Assembly (NCBI RefSeq): GCF_000179915.2
Contig: NC_014963.1
Span: 3,162,001 to 3,226,000 of the forward strand
Direction: 5' to 3'
From: Terriglobus saanensis SP1PR4
GTDB taxonomy: Bacteria; Acidobacteriota; Terriglobia; Terriglobales; Acidobacteriaceae
Length of the DNA: 64,000 nucleotides
Shown here piece after piece: positions 54,205 to 61,542 of the stretch. The position numbers and the translations under genes are program-made. The notes beneath the pieces are model-generated. The model was not told the DNA's origin. It did not search any database and saw only the letters and a program-made list of their open reading frames with translations. Position 1 is the stretch's first letter. Each line of letters opens with the position of its first letter.

Positions 54205-54642
54205 TTACGAAGCGAGTGCTGTGATGTGTAACTCCACTGCGGGCTGCGATTGAACAGCCTTCTTTGGGCCACGCTTGCGTGCTACGAGGATGCGAACGCG
54301 CTCCAGAAGTTCTACAGGAGAGGATGCGCCTTTGGGCAAAAAGACATCCGCGTTGCTTCCTCGATCCAGCGAGTTGACCGTGCCCGAGACCATGAGCGTG
54401 GGAAGAGCGGGATGCAGCTCACGCGCACGTCGAATGAGTTCGTTGCCATCCATCTGGGGCATGAGCAGATCACAGAGAAGAAGGTCGAGGGAACCCGGTG
54501 CAATACCCGCGATGATCTCAAGTGCCTCACTGCCACGCTGGGCACTCAGGACACGGTATCCGCGAGTTTCGAGGAGGAACGTACGGATGGCAAGGGTTTG
54601 TTCATTGTCATCGACGCAGAGAATGATTTTCTTTGGACGCAT
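54205..54642 (-). CDS. Single-domain response regulator (receiver only)
   Basis: A 145-residue cytosolic receiver-domain protein: ILCVDDNEQTLAI gives the acidic pair, LDLLLCDLLMPQMDGNEL the phospho-acceptor Asp, TLMVSGT the conserved Thr/Ser position and FLPKG the Lys. There is no DNA-binding or enzymatic output domain, so it probably acts by protein contact or in a phosphorelay. No histidine kinase is nearby. It is convergent with recG, with 12 bp between. It cannot itself bind the 11-bp-repeat boxes. Confidence 0.9.
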   Translation of the reverse strand: MRPKKIILCVDDNEQTLAIRTFLLETRGYRVLSAQRGSEALEIIAGIAPGSLDLLLCDLLMPQMDGNELIRRARELHPALPTLMVSGTVNSLDRGSNADVFLPKGASSPVELLERVRILVARKRGPKKAVQSQPAVELHITALAS

Positions 54643-55035
54643 TTTTTAACTATTTCCTTCCGTGCTTGAAGAGGCCTAAAGTGAGGCAGTGTTACGAAAA
54701 CTTGCGGTACAGACGAAGATTTCCCGTCTGCGCCGAAAGGTGCAGTGGCTCCGAAGGCCTGAGAAAGCGCCCCATGAGCGGAGTCGCACACATTTAAAAA
54801 AAGTGCGACTTTCGATATTGTTTGGAGCTTTTTTCAGTGAGCTCTTGTGCTGCTTTGATTCGGCGTCGTGGATGACTACCGATCGACTTCCCAACAGTAC
54901 GGAGCGCCATGGAACTTGGCAACCGTGAATTTTCTGTGCATTTCTAGGGTTTTCATCGTTGCGCTTCCACCGTTTTTTTCATGTGTGCGCAAACATTGGG
55001 CAAGGTGTGTATCAGCCTGTGGGAAAGCAACGGAT
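54643..55035. other. Intergenic region of 393 bp without a recognisable gene
   Basis: No convincing ORF lies between the receiver gene and the PhzF gene. The part nearest the receiver gene has some small inverted repeats, for example CAGACG (54710-54715) with CGTCTG (54725-54730), and an A/T-rich stretch with a run of seven A residues near 54796. It presumably holds the receiver promoter on the minus strand. A structured leader RNA is possible, but no known riboswitch pattern was matched. Confidence 0.4.
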
Positions 55036-55953
55036 TCAGGGAAGGAAAAAGCGTCCTTTTGCAACATGGATGGTGCGACCTCCAATAAACACTTTTCCCA
55101 CTCCGTCCTCGGTACGCGTAGCGCTTGCGATGATCCGACTCGGACGAAGCATCTCGAGCCCCTGCTTAAGCACGATCGGGGTTCCACTAGGCGCAACGCT
55201 GTGATGGACCAGATAACTCACAGCGCATCCAGCGGCGGATCCTGTGGCTGGATCTTCCCCGTTGTAGAACTGCATGCGTGCGTGCCAGGTTTCTGACTCG
55301 CTTTCCGAACGAGCCACGCAATAGAAAAACCTGGCGCCCGTTGTCGCCAAATACTGGGTTGACTTGTCTGGGGGAATCGAGAGTCGTGAGAGAACGGATG
55401 GATCGCGCAGAGCCACGATGCAAAACGACAAGCCTGTGGATACTGTCTGAGGTTCCAGGGATGCGTCGAGGTCTTCTGGCAGTAGACCGAGTGCCTTTGC
55501 TACGGCAGCATGGCTATGCGTTTCGCTGAACACAGGGTCGAACTGCTGCATTTCACCATAGATGCCCCGCTCTCCATCAGAGGACGGTTTGAACTGAACG
55601 TCGATGACGCCACCCTTCAGTCGCATCCTGATCTTCGAAGAACCGCGAAGCACAGGATGATTCCAGCAGAGCCAGCTTGCCGTGCCAAGTGTCGGATGCC
55701 CGGCAAAGGGGAGTTCCTCCTGCGTGGTGAAGATGCGCACCTGAACACCCTCCCGCGCCTCGGCTTCGGCGTCCTGCGGAAGAATGAAAGTGGTCTCGGA
55801 GAGATTTGTCTCTCGCGCAAGCGACTGCATCTGCGCGGTGGAGAGGCCGGTTCCGTCGTGGAAGATCGCCAGCATGTTGCCTTCGTAGGCAGCTTCGGCG
55901 AAGACGTCGACCTGGGACCAGGCCAGTTCACGTTGCGGGATGGGGTTTGACAT
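55036..55953 (-). CDS. PhzF-family isomerase/epimerase-like protein
   Basis: A 305-residue protein of the diaminopimelate-epimerase-fold PhzF family. It shows WSQVDVFAEAAYEGNMLAIFHDGTGLSTAQMQSLARETNLSETTFIL (with the family Glu in SETTF), the first-domain motif ELPFAGHPTLGTASWL and the second-domain EDPATGSAAGCAVSYLV. Outside phenazine clusters the physiological reaction of such proteins is unknown. The ATG at 55953 has a strong AAGGAG four bases upstream; the much longer open frame reaching 56403 runs into the divergent peroxiredoxin gene and is not credible. It stands alone. Confidence 0.92.
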   Translation of the reverse strand: MSNPIPQRELAWSQVDVFAEAAYEGNMLAIFHDGTGLSTAQMQSLARETNLSETTFILPQDAEAEAREGVQVRIFTTQEELPFAGHPTLGTASWLCWNHPVLRGSSKIRMRLKGGVIDVQFKPSSDGERGIYGEMQQFDPVFSETHSHAAVAKALGLLPEDLDASLEPQTVSTGLSFCIVALRDPSVLSRLSIPPDKSTQYLATTGARFFYCVARSESESETWHARMQFYNGEDPATGSAAGCAVSYLVHHSVAPSGTPIVLKQGLEMLRPSRIIASATRTEDGVGKVFIGGRTIHVAKGRFFLP

Positions 55954-56098
55954 GAAGCTCCTTCGTGGATATTGTTGCAAATGATGAAGAAGTTCTCCAC
56001 ATTCGTCTATTCCTGCCGCTGCTGTTGCTGTGGCCCGGTAGGGGTGTGTGGATGAGCCATTCTGAGGACGAGTAAAAAACGAATCCAAAGAAGACTTA

Positions 56099-56131
56099 GA
56101 ACCCACCCAAGGCACCCGCCGGGTGGGTTTT
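56099..56131 (+). terminator. Terminator-like hairpin in the peroxiredoxin leader
   Basis: ACCCACCC (56101-56108) pairs with GGGTGGGT (56121-56128), extended by an A-T pair, with a 12-base loop and a short T run after it. It lies 40 bp before the peroxiredoxin start with no upstream plus-strand gene to terminate, so it could be a leader attenuator or the end of an unseen small transcript. Confidence 0.5.
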
Positions 56132-56172
56132 GCATTGCACCCCCAACCAAATCTGTACCGAGGCAAAAGATC

Positions 56173-56829
56173 ATGTCCCTTCGTATCAACGATATTGCAC
56201 CCGACTTCACGGCAGAGACAACGGAAGGCACAATCCACTTTCACGAGTGGATTGGCGATAACTGGGCAGTGCTGTTTTCGCACCCCAAAGACTTTACCCC
56301 AGTCTGCACGACGGAACTGGGTGCAGTGGCCGGTCTCGAAAAGCAGTTTGCTCAGCGCGGCGTAAAGGTTCTCGGCCTGAGTGTCGACCCAGTCGACAAC
56401 CACACTAAGTGGGCAGAGGACATCAAGGATGTCAGCGGCTTCCCGGTTGAATTTCCAATGATCGGCGACCCTCAGTTGAAGGTCGCGAAGCTTTATGACA
56501 TGCTCCCCGCGGATGCAGGCGAGACGAGCGAAGGACGGACACCCGCGAACAATGCACCGGTACGCACGGTCTTCGTGATTGGACCGGACAAGCGGATCAA
56601 ACTGACCATGGCCTACCCCATGACAACGGGGCGTAACTTTGACGAGATCCTACGCGTTCTGGACAGCATCCAGCTGACGGCGAAGCACAAGGTGGCCACC
56701 CCGGCAAACTGGAAGCAGGGTGAGGACGTCATCATTACGGGCGCAGTCTCCAATGAAGAAGCCGCTACGGTCTTTCCTGGATACAAAACCGTAAAGCCTT
56801 ATCTGCGGACGACGACACAACCCAAATAA
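56173..56829 (+). CDS. 1-Cys peroxiredoxin (Prx6 type)
   Basis: A 218-residue cytosolic thiol peroxidase that reduces hydrogen peroxide and organic hydroperoxides. The peroxidatic site is FSHPKDFTPVCTTELGA, with Pro, Thr and Cys. RTVFVIGPDKRIKLTMAYPMTTGRNFDEILRVLDSIQL and the long C-terminal arm (VATPANWKQGEDVIITGAVSNEEA) identify the Prx6 branch. No second, resolving Cys is present, consistent with a 1-Cys mechanism. GAGG lies nine bases before the ATG. It is followed by tRNA-Cys and is divergent from the PhzF gene. Confidence 0.95.
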   Translation: MSLRINDIAPDFTAETTEGTIHFHEWIGDNWAVLFSHPKDFTPVCTTELGAVAGLEKQFAQRGVKVLGLSVDPVDNHTKWAEDIKDVSGFPVEFPMIGDPQLKVAKLYDMLPADAGETSEGRTPANNAPVRTVFVIGPDKRIKLTMAYPMTTGRNFDEILRVLDSIQLTAKHKVATPANWKQGEDVIITGAVSNEEAATVFPGYKTVKPYLRTTTQPK

Positions 56830-56849
56830 GCGCAGTAAGATAGAGACAA

Positions 56850-56878
56850 CTCCGCCGTGCTGTTTTTGCGCGGCGGAG
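56850..56878 (+). other. GC-rich hairpin between peroxiredoxin gene and tRNA-Cys
   Basis: CTCCGCCG (56850-56857) pairs with CGGCGGAG (56871-56878), with further inner pairing around a TGTTTTT loop. The T run is in the loop, not after the stem, so this is probably not a standard terminator. It ends four bases before the tRNA and may guide processing of a joint transcript. Confidence 0.45.
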
Positions 56879-56882
56879 ATGA

Positions 56883-56958
56883 GGACCGATGGCGAAGTGG
56901 TTAACGCGCTGGTCTGCAAAACCAGTACTCATGGGTTCAAATCCCATTCGGTCCTCCA
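56883..56958 (+). tRNA. tRNA-Cys (GCA)
   Basis: A complete cloverleaf: acceptor GGACCGA with TCGGTCC, discriminator T (U73, the identity base of cysteine tRNAs) and an encoded CCA at 56956-56958. The anticodon stem CTGGT/ACCAG encloses the loop CTGCAAA with anticodon GCA at 56916-56918. The T arm reads GGGTTCAAATCCC. It is the only tRNA gene seen in the window. Confidence 0.96.
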
Positions 56959-56970
56959 ATCAATTCGCAG

Positions 56971-57000
56971 AAAAGCCCACCTGAGCAGGTGGGCTTTTTT
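56971..57000 (+). terminator. Intrinsic terminator after tRNA-Cys
   Basis: A 12-bp stem, AAAAGCCCACCT (56971-56982) with AGGTGGGCTTTT, has a GAGC loop and a run of six T residues. It ends the tRNA transcript and, because of the A run on the other side, may also end the minus-strand permease transcript. Confidence 0.92.
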
Positions 57001-57035
57001 CTGGATGCGCCGCGCTCTAAGTCAAAGCCAAGTGA

Positions 57036-59687
57036 TTAATTGCTACGCAAAGCGATCATCGGATCAACCCGAGAGGCGCGTCGTGCGGGGAGGTACCCTG
57101 CGACCAGGGCAACGAGCGTCAATAGAACGATCATTGCAACAAAGGTGAGTGGATCGGCAGGTTTCGTGCCGAAGAGAAGTGAACTGATGCTACGTGCCAC
57201 CACGAATGAAAAGATAGTTCCGAGGCCGACACCTAGCATCGCGATTCTGAGCGTTGCCAGGACGACGCCGCGCTGTACGCGTTCCCGACTGGCTCCAAGA
57301 GCCATACGAATGCCGATCTCCTGTGTCTGCCTTGCGACCGTGTAGGAGATCACGCCATAGATTCCAAGTGACGCAAGAATCAATCCGAGAGCGGCGAAGA
57401 TCCCGACGAGGATGGCAAAAAAACGTCTAGGAGCAGACGCGCGATCGACGAGGCCCTGCACTGGTTTGAGCGTTACGACTGCCTGTGACGGATTCATGAC
57501 GCGCAGTTTTGCCATCACGCTGGGCGTTAGCACCTCGGGCGGCAACTCCGAGCGGATCACCACCTCCGCTTTCGCCAACTCACCATGGCCGACCGGTACA
57601 TATACCTGGGGACTCGATTCAGCTTCCAGGCTGCTGTCCTGAACGTCGTCGATCACGCCTATCACCCGTGTATCGCCAGCCCCAATTCCTTGTGCGAGTT
57701 TTCCGATGGGGTCCTCGTTCGGCCACTCTCGTCGCGCAGCGGTTCGGTTGATGATAATGAACGATTCAGTCGCGGAAGAGTCGCTCCATTGGAAGTCTCG
57801 GCCACGCCAAACGCGCATTCCCATGGTCTGCAGATAGCCGGGCGTAACGATGTAGACGAGCGCGTCTTTATTTTCTCCATCTTTGACCGCTTTTCCTTTG
57901 GCACGCAATTCCCAACTCCGACCATGCTCCAGCGGTAAGTTATCTGTAATGCCTGCAGACTGAACCCCGGGAATGGAACGAATCTGACGAATTGCTTCCT
58001 GTAAGCTGGCCCAGCGCTTCGCCAGGCTTGCTGCGCCGCCGCCATCGTAATCGGTGCGGTAGTCCATGCGGATGGAAGAGACGTGTGTGGGCTCGAAACC
58101 AAGATCGACCTGCATCACCTGCAGGAAGCTGCGCAACAATAAACCAGCACCAACCACGAGGACACAAGCCAGGGCAACTTCTGAGATCACCAGAGCAGAC
58201 CTCAAACGATCGTACTTTCTGCCATCACTCGTTCCGTGTCCGGAGTCTTTTAGAGATTCCTGCAAATTCCCTGCAGACATCTTCAAGCCAGGAGCCAATC
58301 CGAAGAGCAGGCCTACTGTGACGGTGAGCACGATGGTCCAGAGCAGTGCGGTGCCATCCACGCGCACACTGCTCATGAGCGGTAAGGCCACGGATCCCTG
58401 GTGCGCCAAATAGTACGTGAGTGCGTATGCAAGGAGTAATCCGAGCATTGCCCCCGTTCCAGAGAGTAGAAGACTCTCTGTCATCAACTGACGAACCAAT
58501 CGCGCGCGGCCAGCACCTAACGCTACACGCAGGGCAAACTCCTTGCTTCGTGAAGCTGCGCGTGCGACTAAAAGGTTGGACAGGTTTACACAGACGATCA
58601 GCAGAATCAAACCCACGGCGCACCACAGTACCTCGAGCGAACGCCGCAGCTTTCCGCTGACCTCTTCTTTTAATCCGGTGATTTTTGTGTCATAGTCCGT
58701 GCCAGCCTGGTGCCCCAACGATGCGTTGATCTGCGGAAGCAAGGTCTTCGCTTCGGCCTGTGTCTGCGCGAGCGTAACGCCTGGTCGCATACGGCCGACA
58801 AGGGCCAGCATGTGCCCCCAGTTGCGCACATTTTCCGTCACCAGCGGAATGAAGTAATCCATCTTAGCTCCCGGCGCAAAGACAGCACCGAAATCAAAGC
58901 GGGATGGAAGTACACCCACCACGGTCATCGTGTCTTTGTCCAGGGTGATCGTTTGTCCGATGATCTTTGGATCTGCGTTGAACTGTCGCTGCCAGAAGGG
59001 ATAGCTCAGCATCACGGCCGGAGGTCCGCCCTTCACCGCCTCAGTGTGCAGAAACTGACGTCCCAACACAGGCTCAACTCCGAGTACTTTGAAGAAGTCC
59101 TCCAGAACCCATACACCGGCCACGGGCTTCGGTTCTCCGTAGTGCATCAACTTTGTTTCACCCACAGAGAGGTAGGGGACAAATCCAGTAAGGTTTTGCA
59201 GCGAACGGCTGTCCTGCTTGTACGCCTCATAGTCATCGACGCGATACGACGTGTCGGAGAGACCGCCCTTGCCGAAATTGCCCGCCATCCAGACCAACTG
59301 TTGGGCATCGTGAAATGGGAGGGGCCGTAACAGAATCGTATTGACGACACTGAAGACGACGACATTGGCACCGATGCCGAGCGCGAGAATCAGGATGGAG
59401 ATGCAGGCGAATCCACGGTCGCGGAGAAGGGTTCGCAGAGTGTAGCGAATGTCCTGCCGCAGAACATCCAGCCACTGCCCGGGCCGCTGCTCATCGCACG
59501 CCTCGCGCGTTCGTTCGACGCCGCCGAAGTCAATCATTGCCCTACGACGCGCTTCGTCAGGGGACATGCCGGCGTCGACGTTTGCTTCGATGGACCGCTC
59601 GATGTGGAGACGGATCTCTTCTTCAAGATTCTCTGCGGGAGGACGGTTGAAAAAGAAACGCAGACGTGTGAGCAGTTCGCGGATCAT
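57036..59687 (-). CDS. ADOP-family FtsX-like permease
   Basis: An 883-residue membrane protein of the acidobacterial duplicated orphan permease type. The first 90 residues are cytosolic (LRFFFNRPPAENLEEEIRLHIERSIEANVDAGMSPDEARRRAMIDFGG), then there are two MacB-like periplasmic regions and eight helices in two sets of four. Each half ends in an FtsX core: SNLLVARAASRSKEFALRVALGAGRARLVRQLMTESLLL, and GVISYTVARQTQEIGIRMALGASRERVQRGVV. No ATPase gene is adjacent, as is usual for the group. ATG 59687 overlaps the padR stop (ATGA). The substrate is unknown. Confidence 0.9.
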   Translation of the reverse strand: MIRELLTRLRFFFNRPPAENLEEEIRLHIERSIEANVDAGMSPDEARRRAMIDFGGVERTREACDEQRPGQWLDVLRQDIRYTLRTLLRDRGFACISILILALGIGANVVVFSVVNTILLRPLPFHDAQQLVWMAGNFGKGGLSDTSYRVDDYEAYKQDSRSLQNLTGFVPYLSVGETKLMHYGEPKPVAGVWVLEDFFKVLGVEPVLGRQFLHTEAVKGGPPAVMLSYPFWQRQFNADPKIIGQTITLDKDTMTVVGVLPSRFDFGAVFAPGAKMDYFIPLVTENVRNWGHMLALVGRMRPGVTLAQTQAEAKTLLPQINASLGHQAGTDYDTKITGLKEEVSGKLRRSLEVLWCAVGLILLIVCVNLSNLLVARAASRSKEFALRVALGAGRARLVRQLMTESLLLSGTGAMLGLLLAYALTYYLAHQGSVALPLMSSVRVDGTALLWTIVLTVTVGLLFGLAPGLKMSAGNLQESLKDSGHGTSDGRKYDRLRSALVISEVALACVLVVGAGLLLRSFLQVMQVDLGFEPTHVSSIRMDYRTDYDGGGAASLAKRWASLQEAIRQIRSIPGVQSAGITDNLPLEHGRSWELRAKGKAVKDGENKDALVYIVTPGYLQTMGMRVWRGRDFQWSDSSATESFIIINRTAARREWPNEDPIGKLAQGIGAGDTRVIGVIDDVQDSSLEAESSPQVYVPVGHGELAKAEVVIRSELPPEVLTPSVMAKLRVMNPSQAVVTLKPVQGLVDRASAPRRFFAILVGIFAALGLILASLGIYGVISYTVARQTQEIGIRMALGASRERVQRGVVLATLRIAMLGVGLGTIFSFVVARSISSLLFGTKPADPLTFVAMIVLLTLVALVAGYLPARRASRVDPMIALRSN

Positions 59688-60028
59688 GCGGACACCTCCG
59701 CGCCTTGCCCCAGCACAAGCGCGATGGCCGTGCTTAAACGATTCCACTGTTGTAGTTCGGCTTTGAGCTGCTTCTCACCAGCGCGCGTCAATGAATAGAA
59801 CTTGGCGCGGCGGTTGTTCTCGGATGAGCCCCAGTCGGATTCAATCCAACCCTTGTACTCCAGACGGTGCAGCGCGGGGTAGAGAGAACCCTGTCCAATC
59901 TGCAGAACATCTTTTGAGACATTTTGAATGCGACTGGCGATACCCCACCCGTGCATGGGCTCCAGAGCCAAAGTTCGCAAGATCAGAACGTCCAGCGTTC
60001 CCTGCAATAAATCGGTCGATGGCGGCAT
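59684..60028 (-). CDS. PadR-family transcriptional regulator
   Basis: A 114-residue winged-helix repressor. It begins DLLQGTLDVLILRTLALEPMHGWGIASRI, with the PadR signature IGQGSLYPALHRLEYKGWIESDWGSSENNRRAKFYSLTRAGEKQL. The ATG at 60028 has AGGGGAG upstream. It is coupled to the ADOP permease gene that follows and very probably controls it and itself through the inverted repeat at 60037-60089. The inducer is unknown; PadR proteins of this kind often respond to a small molecule that the transporter handles. Confidence 0.92.
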   Translation of the reverse strand: MPPSTDLLQGTLDVLILRTLALEPMHGWGIASRIQNVSKDVLQIGQGSLYPALHRLEYKGWIESDWGSSENNRRAKFYSLTRAGEKQLKAELQQWNRLSTAIALVLGQGAEVSA

Positions 60029-60036
60029 GCAATTCT

Positions 60037-60089
60037 CCCCTTGACGTTCGACAACAGGATGCAATCTGCTCTTGTCGAATGTCAAGGGG
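60037..60089. promoter_or_regulatory. Long inverted repeat in front of padR, probable PadR operator
   Basis: The arm CCCCTTGACGTTCGACAA (60037-60054) and the arm at 60072-60089 are reverse complements with one mismatch in 18 positions, separated by 17 bp. The left arm overlaps the padR ribosome-binding site, so binding would block both transcription and translation start. Each arm has a core that reads TTCGACAA. Confidence 0.7.
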
Positions 60090-60126
60090 AATATGGGATT
60101 ACATTTTATTTTCCGGGGAGCCTGCC

Positions 60127-61542
60127 TTACTGCCAGCCGCCACCAAGTGCTGCGTAGAGCTGGACAAGCGTGAGTGCCTCATTCTGCTGTGCAGTCACCA
60201 AGCTCAATTGCGCGGAAAAGAGATTCGAGTCGGTGGTGAGCACTTCCAGGTAGCCAGTTGAGCCCCCCTGATACCGGATGCGGGCGAGACGGGTAGCATC
60301 CTTTGCGGCATCAACAAGAAGTTGCTGCTGCTCGCGATAGGCACGTTGCTTATTCACTGCAATCAAGGCATTAGAGACATCGCGGAAGGCGCCAGCGATA
60401 GTTTTCTGATAGTTCAGAACCATCTCTTTCTCCGTTTGCTGAGAAAGACGAAGCTGACCGCGAAGCTTGCCTCCGGCGAAGAGAGGCTGCGACAGCGAAC
60501 CGATGCCGTATACCGTTTGTGCACCACTCTTGAAGATATCCGGGAAGCTGTCTCCACCTACACCGCCCGAAGCACTAATCGAGAGCTGAGGGAAGAACTG
60601 TGCTCGGGCCACGCCAATGTTTGCATTCGCCGCCTTGAGCTGCGCTTCCGTTTGTTGAATGTCAGGACGGCGCTCCAGAAGCTCAGAGGGCAGACCGACG
60701 GGAAGATTCTGAGGCACCGGCGAAAGCGCAGTCGGCGAACTCCGGATGATCGTGCCGGGGTTATCGCCCAATAGGAACTTGATCGCGTTCTCCTGCTGCT
60801 GTACCTGCTGCTCAAGCTGCGGGATCTGCGAGGATGCTGTGTACAAAAGCTGCTCGGCCTGACGAACATCCGAGAGCGGGACGGAGCCACCGGTTTCCAA
60901 CTGGCGTGTAAGACCGACAGAGTCCTGGCGGATCTTGTAAGTCTGCCGCGCGATCTCGAGCTGGTGATCGAGGGCACGGAGCTGGATGTACGCAGTGACT
61001 ACCTGCTGCACCAGCGTGAGACGGACGGCGCGCTGGGCCCAGGTCTGGGCGAGAAGCTGATCCCGCGCAGCTTCTGTTTGTTTGCGATAGAGGCCCCAGA
61101 AATCGGGGTTCCACGCTGCGGACAGATTGAACGATCCAACGACGAGAGGGCTGGTGATCGAGCTTCCGCCGATCGAAGGAATCTCCGCACCAGCGCCGGT
61201 TCCACCGGCACTGATCGTGGGAAACTGTTGCGAGCGTGTGATCTGCACCTGCGCCTGTTGCTCGAGGATACGTTGCGCAGCAATCCGCAGATCGTAGTTG
61301 TTGGCAAGAGCCTGAGTGATGAGCGCCTGGAGCTCCGGCTCTTTGAAGATTTGCGTCCATTGCTGATCGGCTATGGAGTTCTTGGCCTCTCCAACAATAG
61401 CCTCATCATCCGCGCCGCGGAAGGCTGGAGGTGCGGGATAAACGGGACGCTTGTACTTCGGTCCGACGTTGCAGCCAGCCAGTACGAGCGCCATGGAGCC
61501 ACCAAGGACAGCCATGCTGCCAAGTTTCAGAAGGGTTTTCAT
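60127..61542 (-). CDS. RND efflux outer-membrane channel (NodT/TolC-like lipoprotein)
   Basis: A 471-residue outer-membrane factor of a tripartite efflux pump. A lipoprotein signal ends in LVLAGCNVGPKYKRP, the typical NodT/OprM start. Two outer-membrane efflux repeats follow: WTQIFKEPELQALITQALANNYDLRIAAQRILEQQAQVQITRSQQFP in the first and LLERRPDIQQTEAQLKAANANIGVARAQFFPQLSISASGG in the second, with RYQGGSTGYLEVLTTDSNLFSAQ near the end. The start overlaps the end of the RND pump gene by four bases, so the two are one operon. The membrane-fusion gene should lie further upstream, beyond the window. Confidence 0.94.
   Translation of the reverse strand: MKTLLKLGSMAVLGGSMALVLAGCNVGPKYKRPVYPAPPAFRGADDEAIVGEAKNSIADQQWTQIFKEPELQALITQALANNYDLRIAAQRILEQQAQVQITRSQQFPTISAGGTGAGAEIPSIGGSSITSPLVVGSFNLSAAWNPDFWGLYRKQTEAARDQLLAQTWAQRAVRLTLVQQVVTAYIQLRALDHQLEIARQTYKIRQDSVGLTRQLETGGSVPLSDVRQAEQLLYTASSQIPQLEQQVQQQENAIKFLLGDNPGTIIRSSPTALSPVPQNLPVGLPSELLERRPDIQQTEAQLKAANANIGVARAQFFPQLSISASGGVGGDSFPDIFKSGAQTVYGIGSLSQPLFAGGKLRGQLRLSQQTEKEMVLNYQKTIAGAFRDVSNALIAVNKQRAYREQQQLLVDAAKDATRLARIRYQGGSTGYLEVLTTDSNLFSAQLSLVTAQQNEALTLVQLYAALGGGWQ

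Noticed and set aside
54205-54642. The lone receiver protein as regulator of the 11-bp boxes
   Set aside because: It has no DNA-binding domain and lies outside the box-controlled locus.
55954-56403. 150-residue N-terminal extension of the PhzF protein
   Set aside because: It would overlap the divergent peroxiredoxin gene and its promoter, and a strong ribosome site marks ATG 55953.
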